Shown: positions 52,827 through 61,328 of the stretch, piece after piece
How the letters are laid out: every line of letters begins with the position of its first letter
Position numbering within the stretch: the stretch's first letter is position 1
Assembly: GCA_016235345.1 (NCBI GenBank)
Contig: JACRLG010000020.1
Coordinates: 62,001-126,000, forward strand
DNA from: Deltaproteobacteria bacterium
GTDB taxonomy: Bacteria; Desulfobacterota; Desulfobacteria; Desulfobacterales; Desulfatibacillaceae
Length of the DNA stretch: 64,000 bases
Direction of reading: 5' to 3'
The notes under the pieces: model-generated
Databases searched by the model: none
What the model was told of the DNA's origin: nothing
What the model saw: only the letters and a program-made list of their open reading frames with translations
Made by a program: the position numbers and the translations under genes

Positions 52827-53295
52827 CTGCCGGAAAATACCCCATGGAGGTTTTCTTCAACTCCTGGACGGAGAAAAGAACCAGAAAATCGGCCACCTTG
52901 ACCTTGGCCGTCAGGGAATCCGCCATTTTGCGGCACGCGTCCTCGTCCGGCCCGTGGATCATGGCGTAGAGGTTGTAGGGCCATTCCTCCCTGCCCGGCC
53001 TGTGGTAGCAGTGGGTGACCCCGGAAAAGCCCGCCACCGCCTCGCCCACCTCGTCCACCCGGTCGCCGTCAACCTTCATGGCAACCATGGCGTTGGCCCC
53101 GAAACCGGCGGACTGGTGAAAGAGAGTGGCCCCAAGGCGGCGCATCACTCCCTTTTTCTGCAGGCCCACAAGGACGCCCAGAACCTCGTCCTCGGTGAGG
53201 CCAAGCTCTTCGGCCACTGCGGCGTAGGGGCGATCGCACACGGGGATGTCCCCGGCCATCTTTCCGATCACGCGCTTTTCAAGACTGGTGAGCAT
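52813..53295 (-). CDS. Lrp/AsnC-like protein, probable siroheme decarboxylase subunit
   Basis: A 160-residue protein of the Lrp/AsnC fold. The N-terminal winged helix (about 1-60, VAEELGLTEDEVLGVLVGLQKKGVMRRLGA) is followed by a ferredoxin-like domain with VTHCYHRPGREEWPYNLYAMIHG (about 92-114). The HCYHR and YNLY features are those of AhbA/AhbB, which remove two acetate carboxyls from siroheme in the alternative heme/d1-heme pathway of sulfate reducers and archaea. Which subunit it is cannot be decided, and the partner is not in the window. A transcriptional regulator is the alternative reading. AGGAAAG precedes the ATG. Confidence 0.7.
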   Translation of the reverse strand: MLTSLEKRVIGKMAGDIPVCDRPYAAVAEELGLTEDEVLGVLVGLQKKGVMRRLGATLFHQSAGFGANAMVAMKVDGDRVDEVGEAVAGFSGVTHCYHRPGREEWPYNLYAMIHGPDEDACRKMADSLTAKVKVADFLVLFSVQELKKTSMGYFPADEDD

Positions 53296-53315
53296 GAATC
53301 ATCTTTCCTGGCGGC

Positions 53316-54431
53316 TTAACCGCGCTTGACCTTGTCTGGAAAAAGGGCCGCTATACCGTCAGCGGTTGCCGGGCAGACCCCACGCTCGGTGATGAGCCCC
53401 GTCACCAGCCGAGCCGGGGTCACGTCAAAGGCGTAATTGGCGCATGGGCTTTTTTCGGGCGGAACCAGCACCTGCACAGTCTCGCCCCTGTAAAGGCCGG
53501 GCACGAAGGCCACCTCGGCGGGGTCGCGCAGTTCTATGGGAATCTGAGCCACGCCGTCGGTCATTTCCCAGTCTATGGTTGACGACGGTAGCGCCACGTA
53601 GAATGGCACCTTGTTGTCCTTTGCCGCCAGGGCCTTCAGATAGGTGCCGATTTTGTTGGCCACGTCACCGGTCTTGGTGGTGCGGTCCGAGCCCACGATG
53701 ACGATATCCACCATTCCGTGCTGCATGAGGTGCCCGCCGGTGTTGTCCGCAATGACCGTGTGGGGCACTCCGTGCTGCAAAAGCTCCCAGGCGGTGAGCC
53801 GCGCGCCCTGGTTCAGGGGCCTTGTCTCGTCAACCCACACGTGGATTTTGACGCCCTTTTCAAAGGCCGCGTACATTGGGGCGGTGGCGGTGCCGTAATC
53901 CACGCAGGCAAGCCAGCCCGCGTTGCAGTGGGTGAGAACGTTGACGACCGCCCCGCCCTTTCTGCGGCTGATCTCCTCGATGAGGCCCACGCCGTGACGC
54001 CCTATGGCCCGGCAGTTCTCGACCTCAAGGTCGGTTATGCGCCCGGCCTCTTTGAAAGCGGCCCCGGTCCAGGATGCTGAATCGGGCTCGGCCAGAATCG
54101 CCGCCTTCATGGTCTCCACCGCCCAGGCTAGGTTCACCGCAGTGGGCCGGGCCTCGCTGATGCGCGCACAGGCAGCTTCGAGGTAGGATTCGGGCTCGGC
54201 TCCGGGGGGCCTGTTCACCAGGGCGAGATAGACCCCGTAGGCCCCGGTGGCTCCGATAAGAGGCGCACCGCGCACGGTCATGTCCTTGATGGCGGCTATG
54301 GTCTCATCTTCGGTGCGAAGACCGATCACCGAAAATTGGTGCGGCAGAAGCCTCTGATCGATTATTCGGATAACGGCGTCGTCATGTTCATCGGGCCAGA
54401 TCGCGCGGCAGGGCTTACCGTTTACGTTCAT
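53316..54431 (-). CDS. mtnA: S-methyl-5-thioribose-1-phosphate isomerase
   Basis: MtnA converts 5-methylthioribose 1-phosphate to the ribulose form in methionine salvage. The 371-residue protein has AIKDMTVRGAPLIGATGAYGVYLA (about 46), VLTHCNAGWLACVDYGTATAPMYAAFEKG (about 165; catalytic Cys in HCNAG), DETRPLNQGARLTAWEL (about 202) and DIVIVGSDRTTKTGDVANKIGTY (about 243; catalytic Asp). Family length is about 345-370. An eIF2B-alpha relative is less likely given the HCNAG box. It lies 21 bases upstream of the siroheme-decarboxylase-like gene and is divergent from larB. Confidence 0.94.
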   Translation of the reverse strand: MNVNGKPCRAIWPDEHDDAVIRIIDQRLLPHQFSVIGLRTEDETIAAIKDMTVRGAPLIGATGAYGVYLALVNRPPGAEPESYLEAACARISEARPTAVNLAWAVETMKAAILAEPDSASWTGAAFKEAGRITDLEVENCRAIGRHGVGLIEEISRRKGGAVVNVLTHCNAGWLACVDYGTATAPMYAAFEKGVKIHVWVDETRPLNQGARLTAWELLQHGVPHTVIADNTGGHLMQHGMVDIVIVGSDRTTKTGDVANKIGTYLKALAAKDNKVPFYVALPSSTIDWEMTDGVAQIPIELRDPAEVAFVPGLYRGETVQVLVPPEKSPCANYAFDVTPARLVTGLITERGVCPATADGIAALFPDKVKRG

Positions 54432-54554
54432 TTCAATCCGCCTTATCGCTGATTTTCAGGCTTGGGCTGCAAACACTTCTTCTTCGGTTGACTATGACTT
54501 TATCCGCATACTACATTTCGGCGAAATTCTGAATACTCAAATATGAGGCCTGCC

Positions 54555-55304
54555 ATGAACCGGGACCAATTGAAGGAACTTTTACAAAACGTGGCCGACG
54601 GCAAGACCGGCGCTGACGACGCCGCCCAGAGGCTACAGAACATATTTTTCGAGGACTTGGGCTTCGCCTGCCTGGATCATCACCGCTCGCTCCGAAAGGG
54701 CTTTCCCGAAGTGATCTACGGCGAAGGAAAGACCGTAGCCCAGGTGATTGGCATAATGGAGCGGATGGAAGCCCACGGCGACGTGATTCTGGCCACAAGG
54801 CTTTCGCCGGAAAAGGGCCTTGCCGTAATCGAACGATTTCCGCTCGCGGTATACCACGAGGACGCCCGGATGGTGATACTGGAGCCGACGCCGCTTCCAA
54901 AGACCGGGCGCGGCCCCATAGCGGTGGTGGCCGCAGGAACCAGCGACATGCCCGTGGCCCGCGAGGCGTCTCTTACGGCCCGCGCCATGGGAAACGAGGT
55001 CTCCGAGATTTACGACGTGGGCGTGGCCGGGCTTCACCGGCTTTTCATCCACAAGGAGGCTCTCTCAAAGGCCACCGTGATCGTCGTCGCCGCAGGCATG
55101 GAGGGCGCGCTTCCCTCGGTGGTGGCGGGCCTTTTCCCCAAGCCCGTGATCGCCGTTCCCACCTCCGTCGGCTACGGGGCCTCCTTCGGGGGTGTCACCG
55201 CGCTCCTGTCGATGCTCAACTCCTGCGCCTCCAACGTTGCAGTGGTGAACGTGGACAACGGCTTCGGCGCGGGCTACATGGCGAGCATAATCAATCACAG
55301 CTGA
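54555..55304 (+). CDS. larB: Nickel-pincer cofactor biosynthesis carboxylase LarB
   Basis: LarB carboxylates and hydrolyses nicotinic acid adenine dinucleotide in synthesis of the nickel-pincer nucleotide cofactor of lactate racemase and other LarA-type enzymes. The 249-residue protein has LDHHRSLRKGFPEVIYGEGKT (about 41), a PurE-like domain with VVAAGTSDMPVAREA (about 120), YDVGVAGLHRLF (about 153) and VVAAGMEGALPSVVAGL (about 175), then PTSVGYGASFGGVTALLSML (about 200). The length fits. The ATG at 54555 has GAGG six bases before it; an upstream ATG at 54543 lacks this. larC, larE and larA are not in the window. Confidence 0.92.
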   Translation: MNRDQLKELLQNVADGKTGADDAAQRLQNIFFEDLGFACLDHHRSLRKGFPEVIYGEGKTVAQVIGIMERMEAHGDVILATRLSPEKGLAVIERFPLAVYHEDARMVILEPTPLPKTGRGPIAVVAAGTSDMPVAREASLTARAMGNEVSEIYDVGVAGLHRLFIHKEALSKATVIVVAAGMEGALPSVVAGLFPKPVIAVPTSVGYGASFGGVTALLSMLNSCASNVAVVNVDNGFGAGYMASIINHS

Positions 55305-55434
55305 TGCAGCAATTGCCAAAACATCAGCAACGACCGTATTTAAAAAATATGTAACGAAATCAACTTGTTGGGCTTCGTTTCTCAGCCCAACCTACGAGAC
55401 TGGCCATCAAATATTGTTTTCCCGCGCCGCAAAA

Positions 55435-55555
55435 GGCTGGTCAAAAACGATGAAGAGCAAGGAAGAGTGAAGCGGGCGGGGAGGCATAGTACTAAAGGTA
55501 CATGACGACCCGCAAAGCTTTCCCCTGACACAGCTATTCGCGTTTTTGGGCAGCC
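55435..55555 (+). repeat. Dispersed inverted-repeat element R7
   Basis: The left end is GGCTGGTCAAAAACGATGAA, the inner hairpin TAGTACTAAAGGTACATGACG and the right end ACACAGCTATTCGCGTTTTTGGGCAGCC. The right end stops one base short of the TAG stop (55559-55557) of the minus-strand HIT gene. Confidence 0.8.
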
Positions 55556-55556
55556 G

Positions 55557-55892
55557 CTATCTGCCGCCGAGAAGGTGCAAGTGCAGGTGAAACACCCTCT
55601 GCCCCCCTCCCCACTCCACGTTGAACAGGAGGTTGTAGCCCTTCTTGTCGGTATCCATCTTTTTGGCAAAGTCCCTGCCCAAAAAAACCATCCGGGCCAC
55701 AACATCGTGGTCGGCGTCTTCCAGGTCGTTGATGCTCCGAATGTGCTTTCTGGGAACGATAAGAAGGTGCACCGGGGCCAGGGGGCGGATGTCTTTGAAC
55801 ACGATGATGTCATCATCCTGGTAAAGGAATTCGGCGGGGCTTTCGCCTCTTGATATCTTGCAGAAAATGCAGTCTTCCGGTTTATGCTCCAC
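55557..55892 (-). CDS. HIT-family nucleotide hydrolase/transferase
   Basis: A 111-residue histidine-triad protein. CIFCKISRGESP (about 8) with the CxxC zinc pair opens the domain, PVHLLIVPRKHI (about 43) follows, and the catalytic triad is in FHLHLHLLGG near the C-terminus. HIT proteins hydrolyse purine nucleoside phosphoramidates or similar AMP-linked compounds. The length (about 110-115) fits the HINT branch. The start is GTG at 55892 with AGGAGG six bases upstream on the minus strand; a longer frame from 55985 has no ribosome site. Repeat R7 lies directly downstream. Confidence 0.9.
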   Translation of the reverse strand: MEHKPEDCIFCKISRGESPAEFLYQDDDIIVFKDIRPLAPVHLLIVPRKHIRSINDLEDADHDVVARMVFLGRDFAKKMDTDKKGYNLLFNVEWGGGQRVFHLHLHLLGGR

Positions 55893-56027
55893 TTTGTTCC
55901 TCCTAAGAGCGCCAAGGCGGTGCTGGTGCTTGAGATAAAACGGAAGCAGGTTGAACCTGCCCGTCAATTTTTCCACAATGCCCATATCATCCCCGCACTG
56001 ATGATTTTTCTGCTGCCCGCTGCCGAC

Positions 56028-56717
56028 TTACACCACCAGTTCGCCCCAATTTACCAGCAGGGTTTCGGTGTCCATGGCTTCCCGGAGCATTTGCATGAAA
56101 TGCCTTCGGGATACCGTTCGCCCGCCCATTTTCCGCATGTGGGGGGTGTCCTGCTGGCAGTCTATGAACGAAAAATTCCGGGACGCCAGAAAGGCCGCCA
56201 GGGTGACAAGGGCCGTTTTCGAGGCGTCCGGCTTTGAAAAAAACATGGATTCGCCGAAAAAGCAACGCCCAAGGGAGACGCCGTAGAGTCCGCCCGCAAG
56301 CCTGCCGTCCTGCCACGTCTCGACGCTGTGGGCGTAACCTAAGCGGTGCAGGTTCTCGTAGGCCGCGATCATCTCCGGCACCAGCCAGGTGCCCTCCCCC
56401 GCTCTGTCCCCCGTCGTTGCGCAGGCCTTTATGACATCCCCGAAGGCAGTGTCGAAGGTGACGGAAAAGTGCTCTCTTTTCATGCTTTTTATAAGGCTTC
56501 GGGGAACGTGGATGCTTTTGGGAACTATGATGAGGCGGGGAGACGGCGACCACCAGAGTATGGGGTCTCCCTCGTTGTACCAGGGGAAAATACCAAGGCT
56601 GTAGGCCAAAAGAAGGCGCGCGGCGGAAAGGTCGCCGCCCACGGCCAGGAGCCCGCTTCGGCTGGCAAGCCCCGGATGGGGAAACATGAGCTCTGGGCTT
56701 AGCGCATATACGGGCAT
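56028..56717 (-). CDS. aat: Leucyl/phenylalanyl-tRNA-protein transferase
   Basis: Aat adds Leu or Phe from aminoacyl-tRNA to N-terminal Arg or Lys of proteins, marking them for ClpS/ClpAP degradation. The 229-residue protein has FPHPGLASRSGLLAVGGDLS (about 13), LLLAYSLGIFPWYNEGDPILWWSPSPR (about 35), AHSVETWQDGRLAGGLYGVSLGRCFFGESMF (about 133) and FIDCQQDTPHMRKMGGRTVSRRHFM (about 184). The length matches (about 230). It lies between the HIT and fusA genes on the same strand. Repeat R8 separates it from fusA, so readthrough from fusA is uncertain. clpS and clpA are not in the window. Confidence 0.95.
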   Translation of the reverse strand: MPVYALSPELMFPHPGLASRSGLLAVGGDLSAARLLLAYSLGIFPWYNEGDPILWWSPSPRLIIVPKSIHVPRSLIKSMKREHFSVTFDTAFGDVIKACATTGDRAGEGTWLVPEMIAAYENLHRLGYAHSVETWQDGRLAGGLYGVSLGRCFFGESMFFSKPDASKTALVTLAAFLASRNFSFIDCQQDTPHMRKMGGRTVSRRHFMQMLREAMDTETLLVNWGELVV

Positions 56718-56749
56718 TTATTCTGTGAGCATAGTGTTTAAGGGCGTTG

Positions 56750-56861
56750 ATAATCCTGGATAAAAACGATGAAATGCAAGGCGCGCGAGCGTACGCTTTT
56801 GTACGTGACCGAGCCGCGAGGCGAAGCGCAACAAAGCAGTTCGCGTTTTTATACAGGATTA
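56750..56861 (+). repeat. Dispersed inverted-repeat element R8
   Basis: The left arm is ATAATCCTGGATAAAAACG and the right arm CGTTTTTATACAGGATTA, complementary except at one position. The interior GATGAAATGCAAGGCGCGCG and GTACGCTTTTGTACGTGACC match R1 closely. The right arm includes the fusA stop codon (56861-56859). Confidence 0.85.
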
Positions 56862-58901
56862 TTGGGCTTTGTCGTAGTGCGAGAACTGCAGCGTAAAGGT
56901 GCCTCTGCCCTGGGTGGCGCTTCGCAGTGCCGTGGAGTAGCCGAACATGTGGGACAGAGGCACCTGGGCCAGGACCGCCTGGATGTCCTTCCTGGCCTCG
57001 ATGGCCTCCACCTTGCCGCCCCTGCTGTTGAGATCGCCTATGGCCTCGCCCATGAAGGAGTCGGGAACCAGAATCTCCACGTTGACGATGGGCTCCAGAA
57101 GGAAGGACTGGGCGTTTTTGAGGGCCTCCTTCACCGCCATCTGGGCCGCAACCTTGAACCCAAGCTCCGTGGCCCCTGTCTCCCTGGCCGTTACCGCGCT
57201 TAAGGTCGCGGCCACGTCTATGACCGCGTATCCCATGATGACGCCGGTCTGAAGGCTCTCGGAGATTCCGGCAAGCGCCGCGTTCACCAGGTTTTCCGGC
57301 AGGGTTCCGGCCTTTAAGCCCGATTCCACGGTGTTTCCGCTCTTCCGGGGACGCGGGGAAAGGGTCACCTCAACCTGGGCGAAGTGATGGCTTCCGGCCA
57401 CGTCCTGGTCGAAGAGGGCCATGCCGGAGGCTGTCTCAGCCACGGTCTCCCGGTGCACCACCTGGGGCTTTCCCACGTTGACCGCTGTGTTGTAGTCCCG
57501 CTGCATGCGGCTGACTATGATCTCAAGATGAAGCTCGCCCATGCCGGAAATTATGGTCTGGCCGGTTTCGTTATCCTCGCGCACCTTGAAGGTGGGGTCT
57601 TCGGCGGAGAGCTTTTCCAGCACCGAGGGCAGCTTTTCCTGGTCGGCGTGGGTCTTGGGCTCCACCGCCATGCTCATGACCGGCTCATAGGTGTCGATGC
57701 GCTCCAGGATCACCGGGTGGGCCTCTTCGCAGAGGGTGTCGCCTGTGGATGGAACCTTGAGTCCCGTTACGCCCACTATGTTTCCGGCCCCGGCCTCCTC
57801 GATTCTCTCGTGCTTGTTGGCGTGAACGGCGAAGATGCGCGAGGGCTTTTCGCGGGATTTGGTTATTGGGCTGTAGACGTCGACGCCTGCGGTGATCTTG
57901 CCGGAATAGATGCGCACGAAACAGAACTTGCGCCCCTCCTGCATGGAAACCTTGTAGATCAGGGCTGCAAGGGGCTCTTTTTCCGTGGCGGCAAATTCCA
58001 CCACTTCGCCGGTTTTGGGGTGGACGCCTTTCACCGGGGGCACGTCCGCCGGGCTTGGGAGATAGCTCACCACCGCGTCGATAAGGGGCTGGACGCCCTT
58101 GTTGCGAAGAGCCGCGCCGCACAGCACCGGAACCCCAAGAAGGCCTATGGCGGCCTTGCGTATGCCGGCGTTCAGTTCGGCGACGCTTATTGGTTCTTCG
58201 CCAAGGTATTTTTCCATGAGTACGTCGTCCAGCTCGCACACGTCCTCAAGGAGCTTTTCCCGGTGAAGGGCGGCTTCCCCGGCCAGATCGTCCGGGATGT
58301 CGTCCTCCTTCATCACCGCCCCCAGGCTGTCCGCCTCGAAGGAGAGACGCTTCATGGAAACGAGATCGATTATGCCCGAAAAGGAATCCTCGCTTCCGAT
58401 GGGAATCTGGAGAACCAGGGGACGGGCCTTCAGGCGGTCCTTCATTTGTTCTATGACGCTGAAAAAATCCGCGCCTATGCGGTCCATCTTGTTGATGAAG
58501 GCGATCTTGGGCACCCGGTAGCGGTCGGCCTGCCTCCACACGGTCTCACTCTGGGGCTGGACCCCGCCCACGGCGCAGAAAACGCCCACCACGCCGTCCA
58601 GCACCCGGAGGCTCCGCTCCACCTCTATGGTGAAGTCAACGTGCCCGGGGGTGTCTATGATGTGGATTTCGTGGTCGTTCCAGACGCAGGTGGTGACGGC
58701 GCTTGTAATGGTGATGCCGCGCTCCTGCTCGTCGGCCATCCAGTCCATCACGGCCTCGCCGTCGTGGACCTCGCCCATCTTGTGGACCTTGCCTGTATAA
58801 TAAAGGATGCGCTCGGTCACCGTGGTCTTGCCCGCGTCTATGTGGGCTATGATCCCGATGTTGCGCATCTTTTGAAGCGGTGTCTTTTTCCTGGCGCTCA
58901 T
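56859..58901 (-). CDS. fusA: Translation elongation factor G
   Basis: EF-G is the GTPase that drives translocation and, with RRF, ribosome recycling. The 680-residue protein has G1 [13 protein letters not shown] (about 19), [10 protein letters not shown] switch I (about 62), [21 protein letters not shown] (about 87), NKMDRIG (about 141) and domain IV/V motifs such as [10 protein letters not shown] (about 455) and [16 protein letters not shown] (about 655). The family norm is about 690-700 residues. No str-operon neighbours (rpsL, rpsG, tufA) are present, so it may be a second EF-G paralogue; this cannot be settled here. The stop lies inside the arm of repeat R8. Confidence 0.95.
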   Translation of the reverse strand: MSARKKTPLQKMRNIGIIAHIDAGKTTVTERILYYTGKVHKMGEVHDGEAVMDWMADEQERGITITSAVTTCVWNDHEIHIIDTPGHVDFTIEVERSLRVLDGVVGVFCAVGGVQPQSETVWRQADRYRVPKIAFINKMDRIGADFFSVIEQMKDRLKARPLVLQIPIGSEDSFSGIIDLVSMKRLSFEADSLGAVMKEDDIPDDLAGEAALHREKLLEDVCELDDVLMEKYLGEEPISVAELNAGIRKAAIGLLGVPVLCGAALRNKGVQPLIDAVVSYLPSPADVPPVKGVHPKTGEVVEFAATEKEPLAALIYKVSMQEGRKFCFVRIYSGKITAGVDVYSPITKSREKPSRIFAVHANKHERIEEAGAGNIVGVTGLKVPSTGDTLCEEAHPVILERIDTYEPVMSMAVEPKTHADQEKLPSVLEKLSAEDPTFKVREDNETGQTIISGMGELHLEIIVSRMQRDYNTAVNVGKPQVVHRETVAETASGMALFDQDVAGSHHFAQVEVTLSPRPRKSGNTVESGLKAGTLPENLVNAALAGISESLQTGVIMGYAVIDVAATLSAVTARETGATELGFKVAAQMAVKEALKNAQSFLLEPIVNVEILVPDSFMGEAIGDLNSRGGKVEAIEARKDIQAVLAQVPLSHMFGYSTALRSATQGRGTFTLQFSHYDKAQ

Positions 58902-59223
58902 GACCGTAACTTAACTCGTGGGTTAAAAAGAGAGGGAAATATGGTGCAAGAAGCCGGGAATGTCAAGACGCCACAACATTATGATGAGCCCGAATCAAGT
59001 TTTGGCATTGCCCCGGCTCGCATGATATCCTTATAAGGATGAACCGCGCCAAGGTTTTCTTGACGTAAGCCGCCCTTTCGGGTGACAATGGGGAGTCGGA
59101 ATCAGCCCGAAAAAGCATGGCGGGTTCTCCAAGACTGACAGATGTGGTATGCAAGAGGCATACTCGCCGCAGCCGATAGTGTTTTCATTCGATTTAACGG
59201 AGCATTTCAAGAGTTTGACAATC
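58902..59223. other. Divergent intergenic region between fusA and the HD-GYP gene
   Basis: These 322 bases hold the fusA promoter on the minus strand and a candidate plus-strand promoter at 59060-59089. No RNA gene or strong hairpin is seen. Confidence 0.45.
59060..59089 (+). promoter_or_regulatory. Candidate sigma-70 promoter for the HD-GYP gene
   Basis: TTGACG (59060-59065) and GACAAT (59084-59089), part of TGACAAT, are 18 bases apart. They lie 135 bases upstream of the chosen start. Confidence 0.35.
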
Positions 59224-60732
59224 ATGGCCGCTAATCCAAGCCATATCGAAAGGCTCAACCGGATAGGAATCGCCCTTTCCAGCGAAACCAACCTGGACAG
59301 CCTTCTTTCCCTCATCGTCACCGAGGCTAGGGGCTTCACCCACGCCGACGCGGGAAGCCTCTACACCCTTGAAAACGACACCCTTTTCTTCCGGGTGGCC
59401 CAGAACGACACCTTAGACGCCAAGGGGGCCAAAAGCGCCTTCAAGCCGGTTCCCATCGCCCTTTCCAACTTGAGCATCGCCGGATACGTGGCGCTTTCCG
59501 GCAAACTTCTGCACATAGAGGACGTTTACAGCCCTCCGGCGGACGCCCCCTACTGCTTCAACGCCGACTTCGACCGCCAGAGCGGCTACCGCACCCGGTC
59601 CATGCTGGTGGTCCCCATGCGGGACCCCGCCGGAAACATACTGGGGGTGCTTCAGCTTATCAACGCAAGAGACGAGGAAGGCCGGGTTACCACTTTTTCG
59701 CGCCGCTTCGACTCCCTCAACATGTCCCTTGCCTCACAGGCCGCCGTTGCCATACGTAACGCCCGCCTCATAGCCTCCATAAAGGGCCTTTTCGAGGCGC
59801 TCATACGCTATTCGGCTTCCGCCATCGACGCCCGGAGCCCCCACACCGCCGGCCATTCCAGGCGGGTGGCGGCTTATTCCCTGATAATTGCAAGGGCCAT
59901 GAACGACGCCTCAAGCGGGCCTTTCGCGGAAACCGAATTTTCCAGGGACTCCCTGGAACGTATCGGCTACGCGGCATGGCTTCACGACATAGGCAAAATC
60001 GGGGTTCCCGAAAACATCCTGGACAAGCGTTTCAGGCTTCCCGCCGGTAAGGAGGAAATCCTGGAAAGCCGTTTCAGGCTGGCAGGAACCCTTGCGGAAC
60101 TCCACGCCCTCAGAAAGGGATGCGGCCCAAAGGAGATGGAGGAGGTCCGCGCCCTTCAGGACCGGCTTTCCCAGGCTCTTGAAAGGATTCTGGCCATAAA
60201 CGCCGGAAACTGGCTGACTGATGAAGACAGGGCGCTTTTAAGCGAAATAGCGGAAACCTGCTACATCGACCTGGACGGAAACCCGCAGCCCCTTCTGACG
60301 CCCTATGAGATGGCCTATCTTTCGGTGCAGAAGGGCAACCTTACGGGCGAGGAATACTCCATCATGCAGGGACATGTCCTGCACACCTTGAAAATCGTCG
60401 AAAACATCCCCTTCACCGGGCATCTGGCCAGGGTCCCTGAAATCGCGTCCAGCCACCACGAGATGCTGGACGGCTCCGGCTATCCCCAAAAGCTCGCCGG
60501 GGCCAGAATTCCCCTTGAAGCACGGATTCTGGCCATGGTGGACATCTTCGACGCCCTTACAGCCTCCGACAGGCCCTACCGCAGGGCCATGCCGCCTGAA
60601 AAAGCCTGCGCAATACTGGAGTCGGACGCCTTGGCCGGGCGGCTGGACCCGGACGTGGTGGATCTGTTCGTTAAAAACCGGCTTTACGAGGGGCTTTCGG
60701 AGGAACTTGCCAGGCAGGGGGAACAATCGTGA
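59224..60732 (+). CDS. GAF and HD-GYP domain protein (predicted c-di-GMP phosphodiesterase)
   Basis: A 502-residue soluble protein. The GAF domain (about 5-170) has ALSSETNLDSLLSLIVTEARG at its start and STMLVVPMRDPAGNILGVLQLIN-like core strands. The HD-GYP domain (about 185-480) has HTAGHSRRVAAYSLI (about 208), WLHDIGKIGVPE (about 256) and HHEMLDGSGYPQKLAG (about 412; GSGYP). A 110-residue helical insert separates the HD motif from the later residues. The likely role is c-di-GMP hydrolysis controlled by a ligand of the GAF domain. The start at 59224 gives a compact GAF domain; 59149 is an alternative, and neither has a clear ribosome site. It overlaps the next gene by four bases. Confidence 0.85.
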   Translation: MAANPSHIERLNRIGIALSSETNLDSLLSLIVTEARGFTHADAGSLYTLENDTLFFRVAQNDTLDAKGAKSAFKPVPIALSNLSIAGYVALSGKLLHIEDVYSPPADAPYCFNADFDRQSGYRTRSMLVVPMRDPAGNILGVLQLINARDEEGRVTTFSRRFDSLNMSLASQAAVAIRNARLIASIKGLFEALIRYSASAIDARSPHTAGHSRRVAAYSLIIARAMNDASSGPFAETEFSRDSLERIGYAAWLHDIGKIGVPENILDKRFRLPAGKEEILESRFRLAGTLAELHALRKGCGPKEMEEVRALQDRLSQALERILAINAGNWLTDEDRALLSEIAETCYIDLDGNPQPLLTPYEMAYLSVQKGNLTGEEYSIMQGHVLHTLKIVENIPFTGHLARVPEIASSHHEMLDGSGYPQKLAGARIPLEARILAMVDIFDALTASDRPYRRAMPPEKACAILESDALAGRLDPDVVDLFVKNRLYEGLSEELARQGEQS

Positions 60733-61109
60733 AAAATTTCCAGGCCATAAGGGCCTTGTCCATCTACGCCGGAATAGCCTTAATGCTTTCGGGCATCAAC
60801 CTGATAGTCATCCAGCATTCAAAGCTTTTTGCCGTGGCCATGCTCCCGGTGAGCTTCTACGCGGTGGCTCTCGTGGCCGTTCGGGTGGCGGCCCCCTGGG
60901 TGGTGCGGAAAAAAATTCTGGATTACCTGGACGCCTACGGGGGCGAGGTTTCCTTCGAGGCCCTCATGAACCGCTTCGCCGGAGCCGACAACCCGGAAAC
61001 CACGGCCACCAACGCCGCCGTCCTCACCCCCATAATCGAGGACATGGAAAACAGGGGGATCGTCTCCATCAAAAACAACATGGTCACCCGCAACACTCCA
61101 CAAAAATGA
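60729..61109 (+). CDS. Small inner-membrane protein of unknown function
   Basis: A 126-residue protein with a GTG start (GTGA overlap with the preceding stop). Two hydrophobic segments (about 9-27 and 33-55, ALSIYAGIALMLSGINLIVI and AVAMLPVSFYAVALVAVRV) are followed by a soluble domain resembling a small winged-helix-like fold (VLTPIIEDMENRGIVSIKNNMVTR). I do not recognise a family. Translational coupling suggests it works with the HD-GYP protein, perhaps as a membrane anchor or readout, which is inference. Confidence 0.7.
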   Translation: MKNFQAIRALSIYAGIALMLSGINLIVIQHSKLFAVAMLPVSFYAVALVAVRVAAPWVVRKKILDYLDAYGGEVSFEALMNRFAGADNPETTATNAAVLTPIIEDMENRGIVSIKNNMVTRNTPQK

Positions 61110-61203
61110 ACAAGGGCCGACCGGTTACCGAACCGGAGAGCCCTGCAAAATGAAGTCACGAGCCGCATACCGCAAAAGACCGTTGAAGAAAGCTGAACCG
61201 AAA

Positions 61204-61325
61204 GCCTGAATAAAAACGATGAAATGCAAGGAGAGCGAAAAGCCAGTGAGCAAGCGTACTAAAAGTACGTGGCGGAATTGGCTTTGAAGCTCGACACCGC
61301 AGTTCGCGTTTTTAGGCAGGCTGTT
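61204..61325 (+). repeat. Dispersed inverted-repeat element R9
   Basis: The left arm is GCCTGAATAAAAACGATGAA and the inner hairpin is CGTACTAAAAGTACGTG. The right arm CAGTTCGCGTTTTTAGGCAGGCTGTT ends three bases from the TGA stop (61331-61329) of gltX on the minus strand. The middle shares GCGAAAAGCCA and GGAATTGGCTTTG with R2. Confidence 0.85.
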
Positions 61326-61328
61326 AAC

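Noticed and set aside
56769-57203. Plus-strand frame of 144 codons starting in repeat R8
   Set aside because: Its first part is the repeat element and the rest is antisense to fusA. Similar short frames arise from other copies of the repeat.
57384-59036. Plus-strand open frame of 550 codons opposite fusA
   Set aside because: fusA motifs are complete on the minus strand. The antisense frame is His/Val/Gly-rich without any domain and has no start signal.
7415-61325. The nine repeats as a CRISPR array or insertion sequences
   Set aside because: The copies are tens of kilobases apart with no regular spacers, and none encodes a transposase.
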